From positions 1 to 60,701 of the forward strand of contig CAKRRD010000012.1 in assembly GCA_934394815.1 (NCBI GenBank): a stretch of 60,701 nucleotides of DNA. The letters are read 5' to 3'. Made by a program: the position numbers and the translations under genes. The stretch is from an uncultured Acetatifactor sp. Lineage in GTDB: Bacteria; Bacillota; Clostridia; Lachnospirales; Lachnospiraceae. How positions within the stretch are numbered: the first letter of the stretch is position 1; each line of letters starts with the position of its first letter. The notes below the pieces were generated by a model. That model saw nothing but the letters and a program-made list of their open reading frames with translations, was not told the origin of the DNA and searched no databases. Below are positions 1 through 7,939 of the stretch, piece by piece.

Positions 1-1203
1 GAAGTCGACGCGACGAACCACCCTGCAACCGAGATCCGAAATGAAAAGGAAGCGAGCTGCACAGAGGCAGGCTACACCGGAGATACCTGTTGTACAGCAT
101 GCAGCAAGGTACTGACAAGCGGAACGGTAATCCCTGCAAAGGGACATAGCTATACGTCGGTAATTACAAAACAGCCGACGACCGCAGAGGAAGGCATCCG
201 GACCTACACCTGCGGAAACTGCGGACACAGTTATACGGAGCCGGTGGCAAAGCTTAGTGATGGCGATTCCGGAAGCGAGGATACGGGAAATACAGACACC
301 GGAAACACGGACACCGGAAACACGGACAGCGGAAGCGCAGACACCGGAAACACAGATACCGGAAACACAGACACCGGAAACACGGACACTGGAAATACGG
401 ACACCGGAAGCACAGGTACCGGTAGTCAAAATACAGGTAGTACCGATACGCACAACGCAGATGCAGAAGATGGCAGCCGAGACGCAAAACCTTTCCTTAA
501 GGGAGAGAACGGCAAGGAAGGCTGGGATGTCATCTGTGAGGAGGCAAAGCAGGCTCCGGCGGGAGAGGAGATCCCGGTGGATATGAACGGAACCACTGAG
601 GTGCCCGGCAGCCTGTTTGACCTGATCCGGGGAGAAGATGTTACCCTTGTGTTTGATATGGGCAACGGCATTACCTGGAGTGTGAACGGTCAGGACGTGA
701 CGGCAGGCGGTGTGCGTGACATTGACTTCGGTGTGAAGTATGGTGCGCAGGCAGAGGGCAACATTCCTGTCTCGGTAATAAATAAAGTTACGGGTGAGAA
801 GTTCTATACCGGCTTAAGCCTGTCCTACGATGGCGAGTTTGGCTTCCAGGCGGTGCTTTCCCTGAACATGGATCAGAAGAATGCCGGATTGTATGCAAGT
901 CTGTATTACTATAATGAGCAGACAGGGCAGATGGAATTCATCTGTGAGGAGCAGATCGGAGAGGACGGCAGCGTAGCGCTTACCTTCACTCATGCATCTG
1001 AGTACATTCTCGTGGTGGATGCAAAGACGGTGGAACAGGAGTCTGCGGATACGGAGACCGGAAACCTGCAGCCGGCAGACACCGGCATGGTTGCTACATC
1101 CACACAGGAAGAAACACACACAGCATGGTGGATCTTCCTCATTGGTGCAGCAGCAGCCGCAGGGGCGATCGCGGTGATCCTTGTAACCAGAAAGAGAAGA
1201 TAA
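1..1203 (+). CDS. Surface protein, C-terminal part (5' end outside window)
   Basis: The frame is open from the first base to a TAA at 1201, so about 400 residues of a longer protein are seen and the true start lies upstream. The first 80 residues hold Cys-rich segments (C-T-E-A-G-Y, C-x-x-C, C-G-N-C-G-H) of the kind repeated in clostridial surface proteins. A low-complexity stretch of about twelve D-T-G-N-T-like pentapeptides follows (280-459), then a roughly 200-residue beta-rich region, and finally a hydrophobic segment (W-W-I-F-L-I-G-A...) ending in R-K-R-R. The tail indicates a cell-envelope protein with its C terminus at the membrane; a PADTG sequence before it might be a variant sorting signal, which is uncertain. 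The function is unknown. Confidence 0.8.
   Translation, partial: EVDATNHPATEIRNEKEASCTEAGYTGDTCCTACSKVLTSGTVIPAKGHSYTSVITKQPTTAEEGIRTYTCGNCGHSYTEPVAKLSDGDSGSEDTGNTDTGNTDTGNTDSGSADTGNTDTGNTDTGNTDTGNTDTGSTGTGSQNTGSTDTHNADAEDGSRDAKPFLKGENGKEGWDVICEEAKQAPAGEEIPVDMNGTTEVPGSLFDLIRGEDVTLVFDMGNGITWSVNGQDVTAGGVRDIDFGVKYGAQAEGNIPVSVINKVTGEKFYTGLSLSYDGEFGFQAVLSLNMDQKNAGLYASLYYYNEQTGQMEFICEEQIGEDGSVALTFTHASEYILVVDAKTVEQESADTETGNLQPADTGMVATSTQEETHTAWWIFLIGAAAAAGAIAVILVTRKRR
280..459 (+). repeat. 15-bp tandem repeat coding for D-T-G-N-T pentapeptides
   Basis: About twelve tandem 15-bp units encode D-T-G-N-T and variants (D-S-G-S-A, D-T-G-S-T, G-T-G-S-Q, N-T-G-S-T). The reading frame is kept throughout. 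The repeat probably forms a flexible spacer that holds the upstream domains away from the wall. Copy number may vary between strains by slippage. Confidence 0.85.
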
Positions 1204-1215
1204 GAAAAGAAAGGC

Positions 1216-1247
1216 AAAAGGGGCACTTCATTGGAAGCGCCCCTTTT
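1216..1247. terminator. Terminator after the surface protein gene
   Basis: A perfect 9-bp stem (AAAAGGGGC with GCCCCTTTT) and a 14-nt loop lie 13 bases after the stop codon. A-rich and T-rich flanks suit termination from both sides; the convergent kinase gene ends at 1276. Confidence 0.85.
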
Positions 1248-1275
1248 CATTATTATCAATATTATATTATCAATA

Positions 1276-2583
1276 TTATTCTATGACCACATCGATCATA
1301 AAGATATTCTCTGTATTGGAAAACTGTGCGATCCCCCGGTGCCGTTCGGCAATCGTTGCAATGGAAGAAAGACCGATGCCGGAACCGTTTTTGCGGGTGG
1401 AGAGATACACTCCGTTTTCCTTTTTTACCCGTCCGTCGAAACGGTTGGAGGACACGATGTAAAGGCTCGTCTCATGTTTTACACAGACAGTCAGCTCGTG
1501 GTAGCGGTTCTGCGGCGGCACGCTCTGGCATCCCTGCCAGACATTTTCCAGAATATTCCCCAGAAGAGAACAAAGTTCCATATCCGTAATTGAAAAGTTC
1601 AGCTCCGACGGAAGGGCGATTTTCCAGTTCCGCCGGATCTGCGCATCATCCATCAGGGAAGCATAATAGGAAAACAGGGCGTTTAACGGAAGATTGGTAC
1701 AATAATGCACAGGCTGTCGGGGAAGCTCCTCCACACATCCCAGAAGATGCTCCGTCAACTGCTCATAATTGCCGGCGGCCGCCATCTCTGCCAGAATGTG
1801 AAGCTGCTGCCGGAAGTCGTGGCGAAGTCTTGCGGACTCTGCAATGTACTGCTGCTGCGCATGATACTGGCTTTCCTGCATCTCCAGAAAGCGGATCCGC
1901 TCCGTATTCTTCGCATTGCGTATCAGATCCAGAGCCACCTGATAAAAGATAATATAAATTGTAAGAATCAGGATCAGCGCCAGGAAATGATAGCCGATGT
2001 AAAAGGAGAAAACCCGGTTTACATGCATGGTCTCATAGTACTTGGGCTGGATAATCACATTCATACAGGTAAAGATCAGGGGGATCGGAAGGGTGGCCAG
2101 CCACACGTTGGGCGAGGAAATATTGTCCACCAGAAACCCCAGAATATGCCGGAAAAACCAGAAAAACAGCAGCAGAAACAAAAAGCTGATCGCCAACTGC
2201 CACCCGTTGGCAATGATACAGGGATCCGCCAGGTATGCTGTGGGATGTATCCGGGAGTCAATGGCCACTGCAATATTTGCGGGAAAAGACATCAATGCGA
2301 TGTCAAAAAGATAGATGGGGAGATCCACACTTACGGGCACTGCAGACACCCTGTGGTAGCACAGATACAGTATGGCCATTACCGGGAAAAGTATGTAATT
2401 TACGGGGATTCCGGTGATTGTCACGATCCATCCGCAAAAAGGGATCAGGAATCCCAGTGCCATAGCTATCAGCCCCGCAACTTTCATAACGGAAAACCGC
2501 AGCTTGTTTTTCAAAGGAAGAAGGGCTAGGATGGCGGCAGGGATCAGTACCGCAAATTGTACAATTTCAGAGAGAAAAGTCAT
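1276..2583 (-). CDS. GHKL sensor histidine kinase (AgrC/VirS-like)
   Basis: A 435-residue membrane kinase that would phosphorylate the LytTR regulator encoded just upstream. Residues 1-220 are hydrophobic and give about six membrane segments with no large outer loop, as in AgrC-type peptide or small-molecule sensors. A coiled stretch follows, then the phospho-acceptor region L-R-H-D-F-R-Q-Q with His255, and a C-terminal HATPase of the GHKL type (N-x-x-x-N box N-I-L-E-N, glycine box K-N-G-S-G-I-G-L). The ATG overlaps the stop of the regulator gene by four bases (ATGA), so the two are translationally coupled. No signal-peptide precursor gene is evident next to it, so the ligand is unknown. Confidence 0.88.
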   Translation of the reverse strand: MTFLSEIVQFAVLIPAAILALLPLKNKLRFSVMKVAGLIAMALGFLIPFCGWIVTITGIPVNYILFPVMAILYLCYHRVSAVPVSVDLPIYLFDIALMSFPANIAVAIDSRIHPTAYLADPCIIANGWQLAISFLFLLLFFWFFRHILGFLVDNISSPNVWLATLPIPLIFTCMNVIIQPKYYETMHVNRVFSFYIGYHFLALILILTIYIIFYQVALDLIRNAKNTERIRFLEMQESQYHAQQQYIAESARLRHDFRQQLHILAEMAAAGNYEQLTEHLLGCVEELPRQPVHYCTNLPLNALFSYYASLMDDAQIRRNWKIALPSELNFSITDMELCSLLGNILENVWQGCQSVPPQNRYHELTVCVKHETSLYIVSSNRFDGRVKKENGVYLSTRKNGSGIGLSSIATIAERHRGIAQFSNTENIFMIDVVIE

Positions 2584-3326
2584 GGACGCAGGCTCCTTTC
2601 CGCAGCCTCCTGATGGAGTTTGGCAAAGTCATAATTTCTCCAGATCTGAACCAGCTGTTTTTGATTGCGGAGGGTGATGGGGACCCGCATGCCATTTTGC
2701 AGCAGACATTCCTGCCCGGTAAACCCGCGCACATGATCAAGATTCACCAGAATGCCCCGGCTCACCAGGAGAAAATTGTCCCGATCCGTAAACGGAGCGG
2801 TAAAGGAGACAAAGGATTTCGATATCGGATATTCTATTCCATCCGCACTCACAATGATGGTGGAGTGCCCCTGGGAACGCAGCACACAAATATCACGGCA
2901 CAGAAGATGTACCTGTACGCCGCCGGAGAGAAAGGAAAAAGAATCTTCCTGCTTCGGCAAACGCTTTAAAATATCACTGAGACATTTTACGAAATCCTCC
3001 TGCAGGATGGGCTTTAACAGATAGTCAAAAGCGTGGGTGGAAAAGGCGTCTCCCATGTGTTCCGGGCTGGTGGTGAGAAAGACCAGGAAGGAACGGGTGT
3101 CCTGTGTGCGCATCTGCCTCGCAGCCTCGATTCCCGTCATTCCGTCCATATAAATGTCCATGAACACCACATCGTAATTCATGGGAACAAAGGAGGCAAG
3201 AAATTCCTCCCCACTGGTAAATACATCTGTTGTAAAAGAAATCATTCGTTCACGGCAGAATTCGGAGAGCATGTCACCGACGCGCTTCCGTTCCTCCGCT
3301 TTATCCTCAATCAGTGCAAATCGCAT
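2580..3326 (-). CDS. LytTR-family response regulator
   Basis: A 248-residue regulator with an N-terminal receiver (acidic pair E7-D8, phospho-acceptor Asp57 in F-M-D-I-Y-M-D-G, Lys in L-L-K-P) and a C-terminal LytTR DNA-binding domain (about 140-240). LytTR domains usually bind paired direct repeats about two helical turns apart. It is the first gene of a two-gene operon with the kinase at 1276-2583. A purine-rich ribosome binding site (AGGAGTGG) precedes the ATG. The target genes are not evident; the neighbouring surface protein is a guess only. Confidence 0.9.
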   Translation of the reverse strand: MRFALIEDKAEERKRVGDMLSEFCRERMISFTTDVFTSGEEFLASFVPMNYDVVFMDIYMDGMTGIEAARQMRTQDTRSFLVFLTTSPEHMGDAFSTHAFDYLLKPILQEDFVKCLSDILKRLPKQEDSFSFLSGGVQVHLLCRDICVLRSQGHSTIIVSADGIEYPISKSFVSFTAPFTDRDNFLLVSRGILVNLDHVRGFTGQECLLQNGMRVPITLRNQKQLVQIWRNYDFAKLHQEAAERSLRP

Positions 3327-3449
3327 TTTTATCCACTCCTGTCTTCTCCATTATAACATAGAATAAAAGTTGAGTATACTGTGGACTCCCGGCGGTTCCA
3401 TACATTTTCGTAGTGTTAAAAGTATGCGAAACCGGAGGAACCAATAGTT

Positions 3450-3470
3450 GCATTTTCAGCATAAAAATGC
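3450..3470. other. Small AT-rich inverted repeat before pth
   Basis: GCATTTT and AAAATGC can form a 7-bp stem with a 7-nt loop about 50 bases upstream of pth. It could be part of the pth leader or an operator. No further support is visible. Confidence 0.3.
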
Positions 3471-3517
3471 GAAAATATATAGTAACGCATTCATTGCAAG
3501 GAAGTAAGGAGAAAGCT

Positions 3518-4090
3518 ATGTATATTATCGCAGGACTGGGGAATCCCGGCAAAGAATATGAAAATACCAGACATAATATCGGGTTTGATGTCATAGACAG
3601 ATTAGCAGAGGAAGAAAATATTGCCGTCATGGAGAGTAAGCATAAGGCGCTGATCGGCAAGGGCTATGTGGCAGGACAGAAGGTGATCCTGGCGAAGCCC
3701 CAGACCTTCATGAACCTGAGCGGTGAGAGCATTCGGGAGATCGTGGACTATTACAAGGTGGATGACACCGCGGAACTGATTGTGATCTCCGACGATATCA
3801 GTCTGGATGTGGGGCAGATCCGCATCCGCAAAAAAGGCAGCGCCGGCGGGCATAACGGGCTGAAGAATATCATCAAAATGTTAGGGCATGATACTTTTAT
3901 CCGTGTGCGCATGGGCGTGGGAGAGAAGCCGAAGAACTTCGATCTGGCGGACTACGTGTTGGGCCATTTCCCGGCGGAGGAACGTGAAGTAATGGATGAA
4001 GCGGCAAAGACCGCCGCAGAAGCCATCCGCATGATCATCACCGAGAATGCGGACGCAGCCATGAATCATTTTAACAGTAAGAAAGCGTAA
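3518..4090 (+). CDS. pth: Peptidyl-tRNA hydrolase
   Basis: Releases tRNA from peptidyl-tRNA that has dropped off ribosomes. The 190-residue length is typical of bacterial Pth. The family motifs are intact: G-L-G-N-P-G with the catalytic-site Asn near residue 10, T-R-H-N-I-G-F with the catalytic His near residue 20, K-P-Q-T-F-M-N-L-S-G, and the S-A-G-G-H-N-G-L-K loop. The start at 3518 is preferred over an upstream in-frame start at 3413 because AAGGAG lies seven bases before it and homologues begin with M-Y-I-I-A-G-L-G. It is followed after 26 bases by mfd, an arrangement common in Firmicutes. Confidence 0.96.
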   Translation: MYIIAGLGNPGKEYENTRHNIGFDVIDRLAEEENIAVMESKHKALIGKGYVAGQKVILAKPQTFMNLSGESIREIVDYYKVDDTAELIVISDDISLDVGQIRIRKKGSAGGHNGLKNIIKMLGHDTFIRVRMGVGEKPKNFDLADYVLGHFPAEEREVMDEAAKTAAEAIRMIITENADAAMNHFNSKKA

Positions 4091-4116
4091 TGGTTGTATA
4101 GTAAGAGGAAAATAAA

Positions 4117-7100
4117 ATGCAGGCACTGATTGCGCCACTGAAAGAACTGGCGGAATATGACGAGATCCGGAAAGTCGTCAGGCAGGGGAAAGGCACCGTA
4201 GCCCTGTCCGGCTGTGTGGACTCCCAGAAACTTCATATGATCTACGGACTCAGCGATGGCCTGAAATACAAGGTCATCGTTACTTATAATGACTTAAAAG
4301 CCAAAGAGATCTACGAGGAATACCGGTTTTATGACAGAAATGTCATGCTCTATCCGGCTAAGGATCTGATCTTTTTCCAGGCGGATATCCACGGTAATCA
4401 GCTGGTACAGGAGCGGATCAAGACCCTGCGCAGAGTCGTGGAAGGAAAGCCTGTCACCATCGTCACCACCTATGCGGCGCTGATGACACCCCAGGTACTG
4501 TGGGAAGAAAAGGACATCATCCGCACCGAGAGGGGCGGCAGTCTGGACGAGAGCAGGCTGGCATCCAGACTGGTGGCTATGGGATATGAGAAAGCCTATC
4601 AGGTGGAAAGTCCGGGACAGTTCTCCATCCGGGGCGGCATTGTGGACATTTTTGACCTGACGGAGGAGAATCCCTACCGTATCGAACTGTGGGGAGACGA
4701 GGTGGAGTCCATCCGCAGCTTCGACATCTTAAGTCAGCGTTCCATTGAGAAGCTGGAAAGCATCACGGTCTACCCGGCCACGGAGTTCGTGCTGTCGGAG
4801 GAGCAGATCCGCAAAGGCATCGCAAGGCTTGAGAAGGAAGCTGCAAAGCAGGAAAAGACCTTCCGGGATGCCCATCAGCCGGAGGAAGCCCACAGGATCG
4901 CCACACAGGTCGGTGAATTGAAGGAACAGCTGCTGGAATTTCAGAGTAAGATCAATCTGGAAGGTTATATCCGCTATTTTTATGAAAATACCGTGACCCT
5001 GCCGGAACTGCTGTCGGATATGGCGGGACGTTCCCTGGCCTTCTATATTGATGAACCGGCGAGAGTGAAAGAGCAGGCGGATGCCATCGAACTGGAATTC
5101 CGGGAGAGCATGGAGCAGCGTGCAAGGAAGGGCTATGTACTGCCGGGACAGATGAACATTTTGTACAGTGGAGAGCAGGTAGCGGCCACTTTAGAGAAAA
5201 ACGCTGTGGTGACGCTGGCCACCATGGAGACCAGGTATGGATACTTCAAGACAGAAAAGCATGTTGACATCGCCGCCAGAAATATTGCACCTTACAACAA
5301 CAGCTTTGAAGCACTGGTCAAGGACCTGAAAAAATATAAAAAGAACGGCTATCGGGTACTGCTATTGTCCGGTTCCCGTACCAGAGCAAAACGTCTGGCG
5401 GAGGATCTACGGGACGCGGAAGTCTCCGGGGGAGAACTGACGGCGGTATACACGGAAGATCCCATGCGGGAGGTGCAGCCCGGAGAGATCCTGACCTACT
5501 ACGGTCATGTGAACAAAGGCTTTGAATACCCCTGGCTGAAATTTGTGGTGCTGTCCGAGAGCGATATTTTCGGGGCGGAGAAACGTAAGAAAAAGAAGAA
5601 AAAGCTCTATCAGGGGCAGAAGATCAATGATTTCAACGACCTGAAGATCGGTGACTATGTGGTGCATGAAACCCATGGATTGGGGATATATAAAGGTATC
5701 GAGAAGGTCGAGGTAGACAAGGTTGTCAAGGACTACCTCAAGATTGAATACCGGGACGGCGGTAATCTGTACATTCTGGCTACCGGACTGGATGTGATCC
5801 AGAAGTATGCCTCCGCCGATGCGGCGAAGAAGCCGAAGCTGAACAAACTGGGCGGTAAGGAATGGGAGCACACCAAGACGAAGGTGCGGAGCGCCGTCAG
5901 CGCCGTGGCGAAGGATCTGGTGGAGCTGTATGCGGTCAGACAGCAGAGTGAAGGCTATGCTTTTGGAAAAGATACCGTATGGCAGCGGGAGTTCGAGGAA
6001 ATGTTCCCCTTCGAGGAGACGGAGGATCAGTTGAATGCCATTGCGGACACTAAGGCGGATATGGAGAGCCATCGGATTATGGACCGCCTGATCTGCGGAG
6101 ATGTAGGTTACGGCAAGACTGAAATCGCCATCCGTGCTGCCTTTAAGGCTGTGCAGGAGGGAAAGCAGGTGGTCTATCTGGTGCCTACTACCATACTGGC
6201 GCAGCAGCATTACAACACCTTTGTGCAACGAATGAAGGATTTCCCCATCAATATCGCATTGATGAGCCGTTTCCGCACACCGTCGGAGATCAAAAAGACG
6301 GTAAAGGATCTGGAAAACGGCATGGTGGATATCGTGATCGGTACCCACAGAGTATTGTCGGCCGATGTGAAATTCAAGGATCTGGGGCTGCTGATCATCG
6401 ATGAGGAACAACGTTTCGGTGTGGCCCATAAGGAGAAGATCAAGAAATTAAAAGAAAACGTGGACGTGCTGACTCTGACAGCGACGCCTATCCCCCGGAC
6501 TTTGCATATGAGCCTCATCGGCATCCGGGACATGAGCGTGCTGGAGGAGGCCCCTAATGACAGACTGCCGATTCAGACCTTTGTCTGTGAATACAACGAC
6601 GAACTGGTGAGAGAGGCTATTGTCCGGGAAATGGCCAGGGGCGGACAGGTCTACTATGTCTACAACCGGGTGAATAATATTGCGGATATCGCGGCACAGA
6701 TCGCGAAGCTGGTGCCGGAAGCCAATGTGGCCTATGCCCACGGACAGATGAAGGAACACGAGCTGGAACGGATCATGTTCGAATTCATCAACGGAGAGAT
6801 TGATGTGCTGGTGTCCACCACCATCATTGAGACCGGACTGGATATTTCGAATGTCAATACCATGATCATCCACGATTCCGACAATCTGGGACTGTCGCAG
6901 CTGTACCAGCTGCGGGGACGTGTAGGACGTTCCAACCGGAATGCCTATGCCTTTCTGATGTACAAGCGGGATAAGATGCTGAAAGAGGTAGCGGAGAAGC
7001 GGCTGGCGGCCATTAAGGAATTCACGGATCTGGGCAGTGGTTTCAAGATTGCCATGCGTGATCTGGAGATCCGCGGTGCCGGCAATCTGTTAGGCATGAG

Positions 7101-7677
7101 CCAGCACGGGCATATGGAAGCAGTAGGCTATGACCTGTACTGCAAGATGCTGAACGAGGCGGTGCAGAATCTGAAGGGAATCCATACGACGGTGGATTTC
7201 ACAACGGTGATCGATCTGGATGTGGATGCCTATATTCCGGCGGAATATATTGTAAACGAGACCCAGAAGCTGGATATTTACAAACGGATCGCGGGAATCG
7301 AAACCATAAAGGAACGGGATGAGATGAAGGATGAGCTGTTAGACCGCTTCGGCAGCATCCCGAAGGCAGTGGACAATCTGCTGCGGATCGCTCTGATCCG
7401 TATGGCAGCCCACAGTCTGGACATGACGGAGATCCGGGGCAAGAACGAGCGGATTACTTTCAACTTCCGCCCGGATGCGAAAATCGATCCCCGTAAGATT
7501 CCGGCATTTCTGAAAAAGCATAAGGATGAACTGAGCTTTACCGCCTACGGCACCCCGTTTTTTACCTATAAGTACAAAAAGACAGGACTGGTGGAGACCG
7601 ATGCGGAGCTTCTGATGGGCAGAACAGAGGAATTATTGGAAGAAATGAAGGAACTGGTGTTGGAAACAGAACATTAG
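4117..7677 (+). CDS. mfd: Transcription-repair coupling factor Mfd
   Basis: A 1186-residue DNA translocase that displaces stalled RNA polymerase and recruits UvrA. In order: an N-terminal UvrB-like region; a CarD/RID-type polymerase-interaction domain around 495-570 (I-G-D-Y-V-V-H, G-L-G-I-Y-K-G-I); a RecG-like SF2 motor with Walker A G-D-V-G-Y-G-K-T near 660 and the D-E-E-Q box near 762, then T-A-T-P-I-P-R-T and the helicase C lobe (Q-L-R-G-R-V-G-R); and a C-terminal TRCF domain. Length and motif order match complete family members. Probably co-transcribed with pth. Confidence 0.97.
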   Translation: MQALIAPLKELAEYDEIRKVVRQGKGTVALSGCVDSQKLHMIYGLSDGLKYKVIVTYNDLKAKEIYEEYRFYDRNVMLYPAKDLIFFQADIHGNQLVQERIKTLRRVVEGKPVTIVTTYAALMTPQVLWEEKDIIRTERGGSLDESRLASRLVAMGYEKAYQVESPGQFSIRGGIVDIFDLTEENPYRIELWGDEVESIRSFDILSQRSIEKLESITVYPATEFVLSEEQIRKGIARLEKEAAKQEKTFRDAHQPEEAHRIATQVGELKEQLLEFQSKINLEGYIRYFYENTVTLPELLSDMAGRSLAFYIDEPARVKEQADAIELEFRESMEQRARKGYVLPGQMNILYSGEQVAATLEKNAVVTLATMETRYGYFKTEKHVDIAARNIAPYNNSFEALVKDLKKYKKNGYRVLLLSGSRTRAKRLAEDLRDAEVSGGELTAVYTEDPMREVQPGEILTYYGHVNKGFEYPWLKFVVLSESDIFGAEKRKKKKKKLYQGQKINDFNDLKIGDYVVHETHGLGIYKGIEKVEVDKVVKDYLKIEYRDGGNLYILATGLDVIQKYASADAAKKPKLNKLGGKEWEHTKTKVRSAVSAVAKDLVELYAVRQQSEGYAFGKDTVWQREFEEMFPFEETEDQLNAIADTKADMESHRIMDRLICGDVGYGKTEIAIRAAFKAVQEGKQVVYLVPTTILAQQHYNTFVQRMKDFPINIALMSRFRTPSEIKKTVKDLENGMVDIVIGTHRVLSADVKFKDLGLLIIDEEQRFGVAHKEKIKKLKENVDVLTLTATPIPRTLHMSLIGIRDMSVLEEAPNDRLPIQTFVCEYNDELVREAIVREMARGGQVYYVYNRVNNIADIAAQIAKLVPEANVAYAHGQMKEHELERIMFEFINGEIDVLVSTTIIETGLDISNVNTMIIHDSDNLGLSQLYQLRGRVGRSNRNAYAFLMYKRDKMLKEVAEKRLAAIKEFTDLGSGFKIAMRDLEIRGAGNLLGMSQHGHMEAVGYDLYCKMLNEAVQNLKGIHTTVDFTTVIDLDVDAYIPAEYIVNETQKLDIYKRIAGIETIKERDEMKDELLDRFGSIPKAVDNLLRIALIRMAAHSLDMTEIRGKNERITFNFRPDAKIDPRKIPAFLKKHKDELSFTAYGTPFFTYKYKKTGLVETDAELLMGRTEELLEEMKELVLETEH

Positions 7678-7780
7678 TGGGAATGCATGAGAAAAAGACC
7701 TCTCAGTTGAGACGGGAGACAGAGGGAGCCGTAACAGGAAGATCCGGGGGATCAAGGGTAGTTTATGGGACTTTAAAAAT

Positions 7781-7829
7781 GATACCTTCTTATCAGAAAC
7801 GGAAACAAAGGATCTGATAAGGAGGTATC
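7781..7829 (+). promoter_or_regulatory. 17-bp hairpin sequestering the ribosome binding site of the small gene at 7835
   Basis: Bases 7781-7797 pair with 7813-7829 over all 17 positions, with one G-U pair and a 15-nt loop. The right arm contains AAGGAGG (7819-7825), the Shine-Dalgarno sequence of the gene whose ATG is at 7835. In mRNA the site would be buried until the stem is opened. There is no long T tract after it, so a plain terminator is less likely. What opens it is unknown. Confidence 0.75.
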
Positions 7830-7834
7830 TTTCT

Positions 7835-7939
7835 ATGAAGGGATATGTGACTGCCAGCGGATATATGGGATATGTGGAGAATGAATATATCTTATTTGCC
7901 AGCGAGGATGACTATTTCGATTACATGGAAGCTATTTAG
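7835..7939 (+). CDS. 34-residue acidic/aromatic small protein, function unknown
   Basis: A short gene with a strong ribosome binding site (AAGGAGG, nine bases before the ATG) that lies inside a long hairpin. The product is 34 residues, rich in Tyr, Gly, Asp and Glu, with the pattern G-Y-M-G-Y-V...Y-I-L-F-A-S-E-D-D-Y-F-D-Y-M. There is no signal peptide or membrane segment. From memory, short proteins with this G-Y-x-G-Y/L-F-A-S-E pattern occur in other Lachnospiraceae, but I cannot verify that here. The last eight bases overlap the 3' end of the convergent glycosyltransferase gene. It could be a regulatory small protein; no function is assigned. Confidence 0.6.
   Translation: MKGYVTASGYMGYVENEYILFASEDDYFDYMEAI

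Noticed and set aside
280..459. Possible CRISPR array because of regular short repeats
   Set aside because: Units are 15 bp, directly tandem without spacers, and encode an in-frame pentapeptide repeat.
1705..2529. A plus-strand open frame of 274 codons opposite the first GHKL kinase
   Set aside because: The minus strand carries the kinase with His255 and GHKL motifs, coupled by ATGA to its regulator; the antisense frame has no motif.
3391..3442. GGTTCC/GGAACC inverted repeat upstream of pth as a regulator site
   Set aside because: Only six bases match with a 35-base separation; a chance match cannot be excluded.
5407..6429. A 340-codon minus-strand open frame inside mfd
   Set aside because: It lies wholly within the mfd coding region, has no ribosome binding site and shows no motif; mfd is complete in this region.
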